Origin: Hymenobacter sp. DG25B
Lineage (GTDB): Bacteria; Bacteroidota; Bacteroidia; Cytophagales; Hymenobacteraceae
Assembly: GCF_000801315.1 (NCBI RefSeq)
Contig: NZ_CP010054.1
Location: 806,001-870,000 of the forward strand
DNA length: 64,000 nucleotides
Direction: 5' to 3'
The notes beneath the pieces are model-generated. The model was not told where the DNA came from, did no database searches, and saw only the letters and a list, made by a program, of their open reading frames with translations. Positions within the stretch are counted from its first letter, which is position 1; every line of letters begins with the position of its first letter. A program made the translations under genes and the position numbers. This document shows, one piece after another, positions 35,420 to 44,251 of this stretch.

Positions 35420-37603
35420 ATGGCAGGTCCAGAACTGATTACCAGCCGGGCCGGAGCGGCGCTATCAGCGGCCGCGCTGGAAACCTCTTCCCAGCGTTTG
35501 CCGGGCTCCCTTACGCGCATTGCCCTCATCGGCAACCCCAACTCCGGGAAGTCCTCGCTGTTCAATCAACTCACCGGGCTCAATCAGAAAGTAGGCAACT
35601 TCCCCGGCGTAACTGTAGACCGCAAAACCGGTATAGCGCAGATTTCGCCCTCTATGCGGGCCGAAATCATTGACCTGCCCGGCACCTACTCGCTCTATCC
35701 CAAGAGCCTGGACGAGAAGGTCATCACCGACCTACTCTACGACCGCACCTCCCGGCAGTACCCCGATTTTGTGGTGGTGACGGTGGATGCCTCCAACCTG
35801 CGCCGCAACCTGCTGCTGTTCACCCAACTGGCGGATCTGGGCCTGCCCATTGTGCTTTCCCTCAACATGATGGACGTGGCCGCCCAGCACGGTGTTGCCA
35901 TTGATGTAGCTGCCCTGCAGGAAGAGCTGGGCGTGCCCGTTATTCCCATGAATGCCCGCAACGGCATTGGCGTAGCGGCCCTCAAAATTGTGATGGCGCA
36001 GCAGCTGGCCGCGCCCACCATCCACTTCTACGAGCCCGAGGAAGACCTGCTGCCGATGATCCGGCAGATCCGCTACTACTTCAACCTGCACAACGACTAC
36101 CTGGCGCTGCACTACGCGCACCAGTTCCGGCATATCAGCTTCCTTTCTGCTGACGATAAGACCTACATCGGGGAGCTGGTGCAGAAGTATGGGTTTGAGG
36201 CCACACCGCGCCAGGCGCAGGAAACCATTGCCCGCTACGCCCGCATCAACGACATCCTGCTGAACACGGTATCCGTGACGCGCACGGAAAAGGAGGAGCC
36301 CTACAGCAACCGCCTCGACCGGGTACTCACGCACCGCGTGTGGGGGTACCTGATTTTCTTTGGCGTGCTGTTTATGATGTTTCAGGCCGTATTTGCCTGG
36401 GCCAGCTACCCCATGGAGCTCATCGACCAGGGCATTGCCCTCATCAACGGACTCATCCAAACCAACTTCAAAGGCCCGCTCATTAACCTGCTCACGGAAG
36501 GAGTATTGGCTGGCCTGGGCGGGGTGCTGATGTTTGTGCCCCAGATTGCCCTGCTCTTCGCCTTCATTGCCGTGCTGGAAGAAACCGGCTACATGGCCCG
36601 CGTCACGTTCATGATGGACCGCATTATGCGCAAGTTCGGGCTGAACGGCAAGAGCGTGGTGCCCCTGATTTCCGGCGTGGCCTGTGCCGTGCCGGCCATT
36701 ATGAGCGCGCGCACCATTGAGAACTGGAAAGACCGGATGATTACCATCTTCGTCACCCCGCTCATGTCCTGCTCAGCGCGCATTCCGGTGTATACCGTGC
36801 TCATCGGGCTGGTGGTGCCCAACCGGGCCGTGCTAGGGGTTTTTAACCTGCAGGGATTTGTATTGATGGGGCTCTATATGCTAGGCTTCTTCGCGGCTAT
36901 TTTCTCAGCGCTGGGTCTGAAGTTTCTATTGAAGACCAAGGAGCGGAGCTACTTCATTATGGAGTTTCCGGTGTACCGCTGGCCGCGCTGGAAAAACGTC
37001 GGTATCACTATCGTAGAGAAAGTAAAAACCTTCGTGTTTCAGGCTGGTAAGGTGATTGTGGCTATTTCGGTGCTGCTCTGGGTGCTGGCGTCGTTCGGCC
37101 CGGGCCAAGCGCTGGAGCGCGCCGAAATCCAGGCCCGGCAGCAAGGCGCCGCTCAGGGCCTCACCGCCGCAGAAACCGACATCAACGTAGCCTCCGCCCG
37201 CCTGGAAAACTCCTACGCCGGCGTATTTGGCCGCACCATGGAGCCCGCCATCCGCCCGCTGGGCTTCGACTGGAAAATTGGTATTGCACTGCTTACTTCT
37301 TTTGCCGCCCGGGAGGTATTTGTGGGCACTATTTCCACTATTTACAGCGTGGGCCAGGATGCGGACATGCGTACCGTGCAGCAAAAGCTGGCTTTGGCCA
37401 AGGATACCGAGGGGCAGCCGTTCTTCACGCCCGCCCGGGCCGTTTCCCTGCTGGTGTTCTACGTATTTGCCATGCAGTGCATGAGCACGCTGGCCACCAC
37501 CTACCGCGAAACCAAAGGCTGGAAATGGCCCATGATGCAACTGGTGTACATGACGGGCCTGGCTTACGTGTCTTCGCTGCTGGTGTACCAGCTCATGAAG
37601 TAG
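35420..37603 (+). CDS. feoB: FeoB ferrous-iron transporter
   Basis: A 727-residue inner-membrane Fe(II) transporter with an N-terminal GTPase domain: G1 loop GNPNSGKSSLF (residues 38-48), switch region FPGVTVDRKTG, DLPGTYSL for G3 and LNMMD for G4. A helical GDI-like domain follows, then two Gate domains with hydrophobic helices and the conserved Cys-containing segments (SGVACAVPAIMSART and TPLMSCSARIPVY). The length is normal. The last codons and stop lie within the inverted repeat at 37594-37729. FeoAB would supply iron when it is reduced; the trigger for expression is not visible. Confidence 0.95.
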   Translation: MAGPELITSRAGAALSAAALETSSQRLPGSLTRIALIGNPNSGKSSLFNQLTGLNQKVGNFPGVTVDRKTGIAQISPSMRAEIIDLPGTYSLYPKSLDEKVITDLLYDRTSRQYPDFVVVTVDASNLRRNLLLFTQLADLGLPIVLSLNMMDVAAQHGVAIDVAALQEELGVPVIPMNARNGIGVAALKIVMAQQLAAPTIHFYEPEEDLLPMIRQIRYYFNLHNDYLALHYAHQFRHISFLSADDKTYIGELVQKYGFEATPRQAQETIARYARINDILLNTVSVTRTEKEEPYSNRLDRVLTHRVWGYLIFFGVLFMMFQAVFAWASYPMELIDQGIALINGLIQTNFKGPLINLLTEGVLAGLGGVLMFVPQIALLFAFIAVLEETGYMARVTFMMDRIMRKFGLNGKSVVPLISGVACAVPAIMSARTIENWKDRMITIFVTPLMSCSARIPVYTVLIGLVVPNRAVLGVFNLQGFVLMGLYMLGFFAAIFSALGLKFLLKTKERSYFIMEFPVYRWPRWKNVGITIVEKVKTFVFQAGKVIVAISVLLWVLASFGPGQALERAEIQARQQGAAQGLTAAETDINVASARLENSYAGVFGRTMEPAIRPLGFDWKIGIALLTSFAAREVFVGTISTIYSVGQDADMRTVQQKLALAKDTEGQPFFTPARAVSLLVFYVFAMQCMSTLATTYRETKGWKWPMMQLVYMTGLAYVSSLLVYQLMK

Positions 37604-37729
37604 CGCGAAGCTCCAGCTTCGCGTATTCGCGCAGCGAATTCCTACGCGCATGTAGTTACCGGCAACATCAGCATACGCCTGCTACTCGCTCCGCTCGTAC
37701 GCGAAGCTGGAGCTTCGCGCTACTTCATG
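37594..37729. repeat. 32-base perfect inverted repeat spanning the feoB stop
   Basis: Arms 37594-37625 and 37698-37729 are exact reverse complements. The left arm contains the last two codons of feoB and its stop; the right arm ends two bases before the convergent rsmI-like stop. Each arm also holds its own hairpin (GCGAAGCT / AGCTTCGC). It may end transcription from both sides or be a repeat element that landed at the gene end. Confidence 0.85.
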
Positions 37730-37731
37730 CG

Positions 37732-38439
37732 CTACATTCCTACCAGAAATACGGCTGGCTGCTTGTGGATATCGGGTAGTCCGGCTTTGCGCCAGCCGGC
37801 TACGGTGTTGGTGCGCACCAGTTCGTTGGGAGCGGTTAGGTTGGCGGCAATGCAGAGGCGGGTGGTGCCGGTCAGCTGGGTGAGTAAATCCTCCAGCATT
37901 TGCATGTTCCGGTAGGGCGTTTCAATAAACAGCTGGGTTTGCTTCTGAGCCAGGGCTACACGCTCCAACTGTTTGATAGCCGCACTGCGCCGACTGCGGT
38001 CAATGGGCAGGTAGCCGTGAAACGCAAAGCTCTGCCCGTTCATGCCGGAAGCCATCAGAGCCAATAGAAGGGAGGACGGACCTACCAGCGGTACTACTTT
38101 AATGCCCAGTTGGTGCGCTGCCCGGGCCAGTTCCGCGCCGGGGTCGGCAATGCCGGGGCAGCCCGCTTCGGAAATTACCCCCGCGTCCTGCCCGGCCAGC
38201 ACCAGCTTCAGCGCCGCCTGAATCTGCGCCTCGGAACTGTCCTTGTCAATCACCGAAATCTGCAGCTCCTCTATCACGTGCTGTGGTGCCACCTGCTTGA
38301 TAAAGCGCCGGGCCGTACGGGCATTCTCCACCAGAAAATACGACAGCACCGCTACCCGTTCGGCCACCTGCGGCGGCAGTACCTGCGTGGCCGTGTCCTC
38401 GGCTAAAACGGTGGGAATGAGGTAGAGCGTGCCGGGCAT
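37732..38439 (-). CDS. RsmI-like SAM-dependent methyltransferase
   Basis: A 235-residue tetrapyrrole-methylase-fold enzyme related to RsmI, which 2'-O-methylates C1402 of 16S rRNA. It has the family's opening (GTLYLIPTVLAED), the SAM-contacting VISEAGCPGIADPGAELARAA and VVPLVGPSSLLLALMASG, and FIETPYRN. It is shorter than classical RsmI (about 280 residues) and lacks that C-terminal extension; Bacteroidota often have a second, short RsmI-like gene. rRNA methylation is likely but the site is uncertain. Convergent with feoB; upstream lies a hairpin repeat. Confidence 0.85.
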   Translation of the reverse strand: MPGTLYLIPTVLAEDTATQVLPPQVAERVAVLSYFLVENARTARRFIKQVAPQHVIEELQISVIDKDSSEAQIQAALKLVLAGQDAGVISEAGCPGIADPGAELARAAHQLGIKVVPLVGPSSLLLALMASGMNGQSFAFHGYLPIDRSRRSAAIKQLERVALAQKQTQLFIETPYRNMQMLEDLLTQLTGTTRLCIAANLTAPNELVRTNTVAGWRKAGLPDIHKQPAVFLVGM

Positions 38440-38474
38440 TTATGATGGGTTGGTGTGGTGACTTAACTACCAGT

Positions 38475-38575
38475 TGTCATCCTGAACTGGCGAAGGACCT
38501 TCTCACGCTAGAGCGACTCGCTTAACAACGACTCATGCTTATGTGAGAAGGTGCTTCGCAAAGCTCAGGATGACA
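38475..38575. repeat. imperfect inverted repeat (GTCATCCTGA type)
   Basis: Arms 38475-38506 and 38543-38575 start TGTCATCCTGA and end TCAGGATGACA, with several mismatches in the middle and a 36-base loop. It lies between the start of the rsmI-like gene and the end of the broken hydrolase. The outer edge resembles the element at 5983-6055 (TGTCATTCCGA). Confidence 0.75.
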
Positions 38576-38600
38576 TTTGTAATATGGAGGACAGAGTAGA

Positions 38601-39379
38601 CTACTGTTCGATAAACGCTTTTACCAGCGCAAAAACCTCGTCGGGTTTTTCGGCGTGTACCCAGTGGCCGGCATCTACTATGGTTTCTACCTGGGAGTTG
38701 GGGAACAGCGCCGGAATGCCGTAGAGCTTGTCCTCTGTGGAAATGTAGTTGGACTTCCCGCCGCGGATGAACAACGCTGGCTTCAGAAATGGCTGCGAAC
38801 TGCTGATTTCAGCTCCGACGGCCTCCATTTGCGCGGTCAGTACCTCCAGGTTCTGCCGCCAGGCAAACGTGTTATCCTCGCTGCGGTATAGATTCTTCAA
38901 CAGAAACTGGCGCACACCGGGCTGGGGAATGAACCGGGCCAGGGCCGTATCGGCTTCCTGGCGGCTTTGCAGGGAGGCCAGGGGCAGGGAGTTCAGGCCG
39001 GTGATGATGTCGTCCTGATGGTTCATATCGGAATGACGCGGCGCAATATCTACAACTACCAACTTGGCGAGGCGGTCGGGGTGGTCCAGGGCAAAGCGCA
39101 TGGCTACTTTGCCGCCCATGCTGTGGCCCAGCAGTGTGGTATCGGCCCCCAACTGTAATTGATCGAACAAGCCCAGCACGTCCTGGCTCATCAGCTCGTA
39201 GCTGTGTTCCGGGGTGTGGGGGAGCGGCCGTGGTTGCGCAGGTCTACTACGATAACGCGGTGCCCAGCGTCGGCCCAGCGGCGGGCCAGGGTTTGCCAGT
39301 TATCCAGGGTGCCAAACAGGCCGTGCAGAATGACCAGCGGCTTGCCCTGGCCCATTTCGCGGTAATGAAGTTGCAGCAT
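38601..39379 (-). pseudogene. alpha/beta hydrolase, frameshifted
   Basis: Two minus-strand frames make one alpha/beta hydrolase (YbfF-like esterase). The first 62 codons from the ATG at 39379 encode HGLFGTLDNWQTLARR and VVDLRNHGRSP, then enter a stop; the rest, from about 39225 down to 38601, encodes LLGHSMGGKVAM with the nucleophile Ser, and GHWVHAEKP with the catalytic His. One extra base in a run of five G (39218-39222, C on the coding strand) restores SPHTPEHSYELMSQD and a normal protein of about 259 residues. So this is a one-base deletion, in the organism or in the sequence. All catalytic residues survive, so the gene is recently broken, phase-variable, or an error. Confidence 0.82.
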
Positions 39380-39444
39380 AATGGTTACAAAGATGCGAAA
39401 GCAGGAAGTAGCGTGCCGCCGGAAGGGGGACTACCGTGGTGGTA

Positions 39445-40038
39445 CTACGCAAAGCACATCCAGCGGGTATGCTTCTCCAGATGGGTGTTACGCAGAAATT
39501 CCGCCACCGGCTCCAGGTTGAGTAGCAGGGAGGTGAGCGTAATGGGCGGGCCCTGCCGGAAGTGCAGCCGGATAAAATCGTAGTTGCTCCAGAACATGCG
39601 TTTAGAGGCACACGTCACCCGCTCCACGCGCACAATATCCTGCCGGCGAAAAGGCAGGAGAGCACCATGCTCATACACTTCCAGAATATTCTGCTTAGGA
39701 TCGAAAACCAGCGTGGTTTGTTGATTTCGCAGATAATACTGTATATGCAGCACCAGTGCCGGTACCGAAAAGCCCAGCACTACCGCCGCCAGCGCTACCA
39801 GCAGCACCAGCTCGAAGGCAGAAAGGCTACCCATCAAAAAGAAAGAAGCCAGAAACGGCAGGTCCACCGCCAGGCACAGCAAAGGCCAGAACAACAGATA
39901 CAGCTGCCGGGTGAAGTTGGGGCGGTATACCCGCCCCCGCTTGCTAAACAGGCCCGTCACAAAGCGCAAAGCCAGCAGTACCGCGCCCAGCCCGATGCCT
40001 ATTTCCATGAACTGGCGCAGAAGAGGAAAAAGCTTCAC
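39445..40038 (-). CDS. uncharacterised membrane protein in the selD operon
   Basis: A 197-residue protein of unknown function. Three or four hydrophobic segments (IGIGLGAVLLALRFV; LYLLFWPLLCLAVDLPFLASFFL; LVLLVALAAVVLGFSVPALVLHI) are followed by a soluble C-terminal part of about 80 residues with beta strands (TTLVFDPKQNILEVYEHGALLPF; DFIRLHFR) reminiscent of a PH-like domain. The start is a GTG at 40038, three bases after the selD stop; an ATG ten codons on is an alternative. The tight spacing implies co-translation with selD. Whether it has to do with selenium is unknown. Confidence 0.75.
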   Translation of the reverse strand: MKLFPLLRQFMEIGIGLGAVLLALRFVTGLFSKRGRVYRPNFTRQLYLLFWPLLCLAVDLPFLASFFLMGSLSAFELVLLVALAAVVLGFSVPALVLHIQYYLRNQQTTLVFDPKQNILEVYEHGALLPFRRQDIVRVERVTCASKRMFWSNYDFIRLHFRQGPPITLTSLLLNLEPVAEFLRNTHLEKHTRWMCFA

Positions 40039-40041
40039 CCG

Positions 40042-41103
40042 TTAGCGCACCAAAATCCAGGGCTCATCGGTCGTGTGGGGGCGCAGCGAGCCGAAGGCCT
40101 CCAGTTGCAAGCCATGGCGGGCAAATACTTCCTGCACGGCCGCGCGGCCTTCCGGCACCACGCACACCAGCAAGCCGCCGGACGTCTGCGGGTCGCAGAG
40201 CCAGTTGCGCTGCTCGTCGGTGATAGGGCCTACTTTGTGGCCATAGCTGTCCCAGTTGCGCACCGTGCCGCCCGGAATAGACTTCTGGGCCCGGTATTCC
40301 TCGGCTTCCCGAATCAGGGGTACTTTGCTGAAATCAATTTCGGCGGTCAGGTTGCTGCCTTCGCATACTTCGCTTAGGTGGCCCAGCAGGCCGAAACCGG
40401 TTACGTCCGTCATAGCCGTTACCGCGGAGAGCTTGCCCAGATCTTCCCCGATTTTGTTGAGGTGCATCATGCTTTGGGGGGCAATCTGCTCGTGCTCGGG
40501 GCGCAGAATGCCGCGCTTCTGGGCCGTGGTCAGCATGCCCACGCCCAGGGGCTTGGTCAGGAACAGCTCGCAGCCGGCAGTGGCGGTATCGTTGCGCTTC
40601 AGATTTTTAATGTCGAGCATGCCCGTAACGGCCAGCCCGAAGATAGGCTCGGGCGAGTCGATGCTGTGGCCGCCGGCCAGCGGAATGCCGGCTTCCAGGC
40701 AAATGCTGCGGCTGCCTTCAATCACGCGGCGGGCCACTTCCGGCGCCAGCTTATCAATGGGCCAGCCCAGCACGGCAATAGCCAGCACCGGCCGTCCGCC
40801 CATAGCGTACACATCGGAAATGGCGTTGGCGGAAGCAATGCGCCCGAAATCGTAGGCATCGTCTACGATGGGCATGAAAAAATCCGTGGTACTAATCAGC
40901 GCTTGCCCGTTGCCGATGTCGTACACGGCCGCATCGTCGCGGGAGCTGTTGCCTACCAGCAGCTTGTCATCGTGGGGCTGGGCAATGCTGGTGTGCAGAA
41001 TCTGGTCGAGGACCTTGGGCGCAATTTTGCAGCCGCAGCCAGCCCCGTGGCTGTATTGGGTCAGGCGGATACTATCGGCGGCGGTGGCGTTTTCAGGAGT
41101 CAT
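40042..41103 (-). CDS. selD: selenide, water dikinase (selenophosphate synthetase)
   Basis: A 353-residue enzyme that makes selenophosphate from selenide and ATP. The redox-active Cys is C23 in [15 protein letters not shown] (Cys, not Sec). Other family blocks are [44 protein letters not shown], the GGHSID loop, [19 protein letters not shown] and [11 protein letters not shown]. The frame opens 11 codons earlier, but [11 protein letters not shown] at 41103 fits the family's normal length. Between mnmH (42 bases upstream) and the membrane protein gene, it is in a pdxJ-mnmH-selD operon. Its product is the substrate of MnmH. Confidence 0.96.
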   Translation of the reverse strand: MTPENATAADSIRLTQYSHGAGCGCKIAPKVLDQILHTSIAQPHDDKLLVGNSSRDDAAVYDIGNGQALISTTDFFMPIVDDAYDFGRIASANAISDVYAMGGRPVLAIAVLGWPIDKLAPEVARRVIEGSRSICLEAGIPLAGGHSIDSPEPIFGLAVTGMLDIKNLKRNDTATAGCELFLTKPLGVGMLTTAQKRGILRPEHEQIAPQSMMHLNKIGEDLGKLSAVTAMTDVTGFGLLGHLSEVCEGSNLTAEIDFSKVPLIREAEEYRAQKSIPGGTVRNWDSYGHKVGPITDEQRNWLCDPQTSGGLLVCVVPEGRAAVQEVFARHGLQLEAFGSLRPHTTDEPWILVR

Positions 41104-41145
41104 AAGGCAGAAATAGCAAAAAGGAAGGGCCAGCAATCAGCTGGA

Positions 41146-42219
41146 TTACGCAACGTCCGTATCGGGCAGACTCATGGTAGCCGGTAAATTGCTGATGCCT
41201 TCACGGCGAAGGGCAGCCATCACACGGCCGGCATTTTCTACCGGGTCACAGGTTTCCGAAGGCACCTGAATCAGCTGGGTGCCGGTGCGGGCCGCCAGAG
41301 CGTAGCGGTAGGCTTTATCGTAATAGGTAAGCGCCAGATCCACCATCTTTTCCATGTCGCCGGCGTCAATGGCGGCCAGGGCTTCCTGGGTAGCCAGCCC
41401 GCCCAGGCGCTTGCTGATGCGCTGGATGGCAGCTTTCAGCAGTTCGGGGTCAGCCTGACAATATTCCTCGGCCAGCTTACGGGTGCGCATGGGGCGGGGC
41501 ACTTCCAGCACAATCAGAGGGGCGCGGTGCATTTGCTCGTACAGCGGCTTGGGCAGGTGCACCGCGCCTATCATCAGGCTTTCGTCTTCTACCCAAATCA
41601 GATTATCGAGCGGGGTGCGGGAAAGGGCGCCGGCCAGGTCGTTTTCAAACTGCTCGGGTGTAGGCTGGGCTTCCATACCAATGCCGCCAAACGAGGAGCC
41701 TTTGTGATGGGCCAGGCCTTCCAGATCAATAATCGTCTCGCCCCGATGAGCCAGCACCTGCAGCACGTCGGTTTTGCCGGAACCCGTGAGGCCGCCCAGT
41801 ACCAGCAGGGGCAGGGGCTGCGAAAACTGCTCCAGTACCCAGCGGCGGTAGTCTTTGTAGCCCTTATCGAGCAGATGCACCCGAAAGCCGGCCAGCTCCA
41901 GCAGCCACTGCACCGCGCCGCTGCGCATACCGCCGCGCCAGCAGTGCAGCCGCACTTCTTTGTTGGGCGCCAGCTTTTGCGCCTGCTTTACCATGCTGCT
42001 CATGTTCGGGCCAAAAAAATCGAGGCCCAGCAGTACCGCTTTTTCCTGGCTTACCTGCTTGTAGGTAGTGCCGATGCGGGCCCGCTCTTCGTTGGAGAAC
42101 AACGGCAGGTTTAGAGCGCCCGGAATATGGCCGTGGGCGTACTCCAGCGGGGCGCGCACGTCCAGAATGGGCGCGTGCGTGGGGCCAGTCAGAAAATCAG
42201 TAAGCGGAATACGAGGCAT
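41146..42219 (-). CDS. mnmH: tRNA 2-selenouridine synthase
   Basis: A 357-residue enzyme (SelU/YbbB) that replaces the 2-thio group of tRNA wobble uridine with selenium, using selenophosphate from SelD. An N-terminal rhodanese domain has its Cys at C93 (LHCWRGGMRS). It is followed by a P-loop ATPase/geranyl-binding domain with Walker A GGLTGSGKT (142-150) and GLAHHKGSSFGGIG. Length is normal. It follows pdxJ by 30 bases and precedes selD by 42. No selA, selB or selC is in the window, so selenium may serve tRNA modification here. Confidence 0.95.
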   Translation of the reverse strand: MPRIPLTDFLTGPTHAPILDVRAPLEYAHGHIPGALNLPLFSNEERARIGTTYKQVSQEKAVLLGLDFFGPNMSSMVKQAQKLAPNKEVRLHCWRGGMRSGAVQWLLELAGFRVHLLDKGYKDYRRWVLEQFSQPLPLLVLGGLTGSGKTDVLQVLAHRGETIIDLEGLAHHKGSSFGGIGMEAQPTPEQFENDLAGALSRTPLDNLIWVEDESLMIGAVHLPKPLYEQMHRAPLIVLEVPRPMRTRKLAEEYCQADPELLKAAIQRISKRLGGLATQEALAAIDAGDMEKMVDLALTYYDKAYRYALAARTGTQLIQVPSETCDPVENAGRVMAALRREGISNLPATMSLPDTDVA

Positions 42220-42249
42220 AAGGCGGGGTAGGAGCGGGCAGGCGGCAAG

Positions 42250-42963
42250 TTACACCAGCTGGCGCCGGTATAGCTGAATGGTGTTTTCCAGACCCAGGTA
42301 AAGCGCGTCGCAAATCAGGGCGTGCCCAATACTGACCTCGGCCAGGCCGGGCAGCTGCTGTTTTAAGTAGGCCAGGTTTTCCAGGTCAAGGTCGTGGCCG
42401 GCGTTCAGGCCCAGCCCCAACTCCTGGGCCATGGTGGCGGCCAGGCGGTAGGGGGCCACGGCGGCTTCGCGGTTGGTGGGGTAGCCGGTGGCGTAGGCTT
42501 CGGTGTAAAGCTCAATCCGGTCGGTGCCGGTGCCCACGGCGGCTTTCACCATGGCCGGGTCGGGGTCGAGGAAAATGCTCACCCGGCAGCCAATGGATTT
42601 CAGCTCCTGCACCACGCCCATCAGGTATACTAAGTGCTCTACCGTGTTCCAGCCGGCGTTGGAGGTAATGGCATCGGGCGCATCCGGCACCAGCGTCACC
42701 TGCTCGGGGCGTACTTCCCGTACCAGGGCCAAAAAGTCGGGGGTGGGGTTGCCTTCCACGTTCAGCTCCGTGGTGACTATGCGCTTCAGGTCGCGCACGT
42801 CCTGGTAGCGGATGTGGCGCTCATCGGGCCGCGGATGCACCGTGATGCCCTGCGCGCCAAACCGCTCACAGTCACGGGCTACCTGCAGCAAATCGGGGCG
42901 GTTGTGGCCGCGCGCATTCCGCAGCGTGGCTATTTTATTTATGTTTACGCTTAGTTTCGTCAT
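42250..42963 (-). CDS. pdxJ: pyridoxine 5'-phosphate synthase
   Basis: A 237-residue TIM-barrel enzyme that condenses 1-deoxyxylulose 5-phosphate with 3-amino-2-oxopropyl phosphate to pyridoxine 5'-phosphate. The family start [51 protein letters not shown] and the C-terminal [12 protein letters not shown] and EVSIGHALI are all visible. It leads the operon with mnmH and selD. A minus-strand TACTTTTG box lies at 43005-43012. It shares the deoxyxylulose phosphate precursor with the MEP pathway of ispF. Confidence 0.96.
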   Translation of the reverse strand: MTKLSVNINKIATLRNARGHNRPDLLQVARDCERFGAQGITVHPRPDERHIRYQDVRDLKRIVTTELNVEGNPTPDFLALVREVRPEQVTLVPDAPDAITSNAGWNTVEHLVYLMGVVQELKSIGCRVSIFLDPDPAMVKAAVGTGTDRIELYTEAYATGYPTNREAAVAPYRLAATMAQELGLGLNAGHDLDLENLAYLKQQLPGLAEVSIGHALICDALYLGLENTIQLYRRQLV

Positions 42964-43004
42964 TCTACAAGGCCAAAACAGGTTCCCGGCCCTCCGGGTT
43001 GCCC

Positions 43005-43012
43005 CAAAAGTA
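43005..43012 (-). promoter_or_regulatory. -7 element for pdxJ operon
   Basis: The minus strand reads TACTTTTG, matching TAnnTTTG, 42 bases upstream of the pdxJ ATG. No TTTG is found at the right distance upstream, so the promoter is only partly supported. Confidence 0.45.
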
Positions 43013-43099
43013 CGCGGAAATCGTGGGAGCCGTTGGTTTTGCCCTTGTCTGCCGCCCGGCTTCTTCCGGGCGTTTTCATCTTTTTATTTTTCCTGACCT

Positions 43100-43561
43100 A
43101 TGGCTCTGAAAGAAATCATCGACGCTGATATTAAAAAGGCCATGCTGGCCAAAGACAAAGTACGCCTCACGGCCCTGCGCAGCATCAAATCCCAGATTCT
43201 GCTGGCCGAAACGGCGGAAGGTCAGCACGGCACCATCACGGCAGATGCGGAGCTAAAGCTCCTGACCAAAGCCGCCAAACAGCGCCGTGAAGCCGCCGAT
43301 ACTTACCAGAAGCAGTTCCGCTCGGATCTGGAGGAAGTAGAGCTGGCCGAACTGGCTATTATTGAGGAATACCTGCCCCAGCAGCTTTCGGAGGCTGATC
43401 TGGTAGAGCGTCTGGTAGAAATCATTCAGCGCGTAGGCGCTACCGGCCCTTCTGATCTGGGCAAAGTGATGGGGGTAGCAGCCCGGGAGCTTTCCGGCCA
43501 GGCCGATGGCAAAATGATTTCGCAGGTGGTAAACAACCTGCTCAACAACACGAATGTGTAA
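43100..43561 (+). CDS. YqeY/GatB-like domain protein
   Basis: A 153-residue all-helical protein of the YqeY family, related to the tail of the amidotransferase subunit GatB. Visible are the opening LKEIIDADIKKAMLAKDKVRLTALRSI, the middle EYLPQQLSEADL and the terminal GATGPSDLGKVMGV with a last helix. The family may bind tRNA or affect amidation, but a function has not been settled. It is divergent from pdxJ and leads the plus-strand run. The spacing to cvpA (116 bases) includes an inverted repeat. Confidence 0.9.
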   Translation: MALKEIIDADIKKAMLAKDKVRLTALRSIKSQILLAETAEGQHGTITADAELKLLTKAAKQRREAADTYQKQFRSDLEEVELAELAIIEEYLPQQLSEADLVERLVEIIQRVGATGPSDLGKVMGVAARELSGQADGKMISQVVNNLLNNTNV

Positions 43562-43572
43562 TTGGTGAAATT

Positions 43573-43666
43573 GTGGGGTGGTGAAATTGGGAAATTTTTG
43601 TTTGTCCCGCGCTATTATGCGCTGGCAATACCATCAATAAAACAAGTCACAATTTCACCACCCCAC
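43573..43666. repeat. 17-base inverted repeat between yqeY and cvpA
   Basis: GTGGGGTGGTGAAATTG (43573-43589) and its exact reverse complement (43650-43666) enclose 60 bases, including the AT-rich GGAAATTTTTG. GGTGAAATTG also occurs just before, at 43564. It could end yqeY transcription or act as a regulatory fold ahead of cvpA. Confidence 0.65.
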
Positions 43667-43677
43667 CACCTCACTGT

Positions 43678-44199
43678 ATGTCCGGGTTTGATATTCTGCT
43701 GCTGATTCCGTTGGGCATTGGCGCCGTGAAAGGTTTCCGCCGTGGCCTGGTGCTGGAGGTAGCCTCGTTGCTGGCTTTCATTCTGGGCTCTATTGGTGGG
43801 CTGGTACTCCTGCACGATGCCATTCCGCTGGTGCGGCATTATGTGGGAGAGGCTTTCGGGTTTTTGCCTTTCGTATCGTTCCTGCTGGTGTTTGTGCTGA
43901 TTGTGTGGGGCGTGCATTTGCTGGGTACATTCCTGAAAACAGCTGTGCATCTCACTCCGCTGGGCGTGCTCGATAATGCATTGGGAGGCGCGGCGGGGGT
44001 AGTGAAATGGGTGCTGGGCCTGAGTTTGCTGCTGCACGGCGTGGGCATGGCGGGCCTGCAGCTGTTATCGCCGAATCTGGTGGCGCAGTCCCAGGTATTG
44101 CCGCTGGTGCGCCAGGCCACGCCTTTCGCTCTGCAAGTGGTGGGTTTTGTCATGCCCTTTGCCGGTACCCTGCTGGAGAAACTGCGGGGCGTATTTTAG
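43678..44199 (+). CDS. cvpA: CvpA family inner-membrane protein
   Basis: A 173-residue protein with four hydrophobic helices. The CvpA motif GFDILLLIPLGIGAVKGFRRGLVLEVASLLAFILGSIGG opens it, and a second conserved part has LLGTFLKTAVHLTPLGVLDNALGGAAGVVKW. CvpA proteins are linked to colicin V production and to purine, bile-salt or envelope stress in various bacteria; the exact role is unsettled. It is followed by pabA with only about 52 bases between, and is probably in one transcript. Confidence 0.88.
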   Translation: MSGFDILLLIPLGIGAVKGFRRGLVLEVASLLAFILGSIGGLVLLHDAIPLVRHYVGEAFGFLPFVSFLLVFVLIVWGVHLLGTFLKTAVHLTPLGVLDNALGGAAGVVKWVLGLSLLLHGVGMAGLQLLSPNLVAQSQVLPLVRQATPFALQVVGFVMPFAGTLLEKLRGVF

Positions 44200-44251
44200 G
44201 GTTATACTCCCGGAATATCGGCCCGCCTATTGGCTGCCGACTTTACAACTA

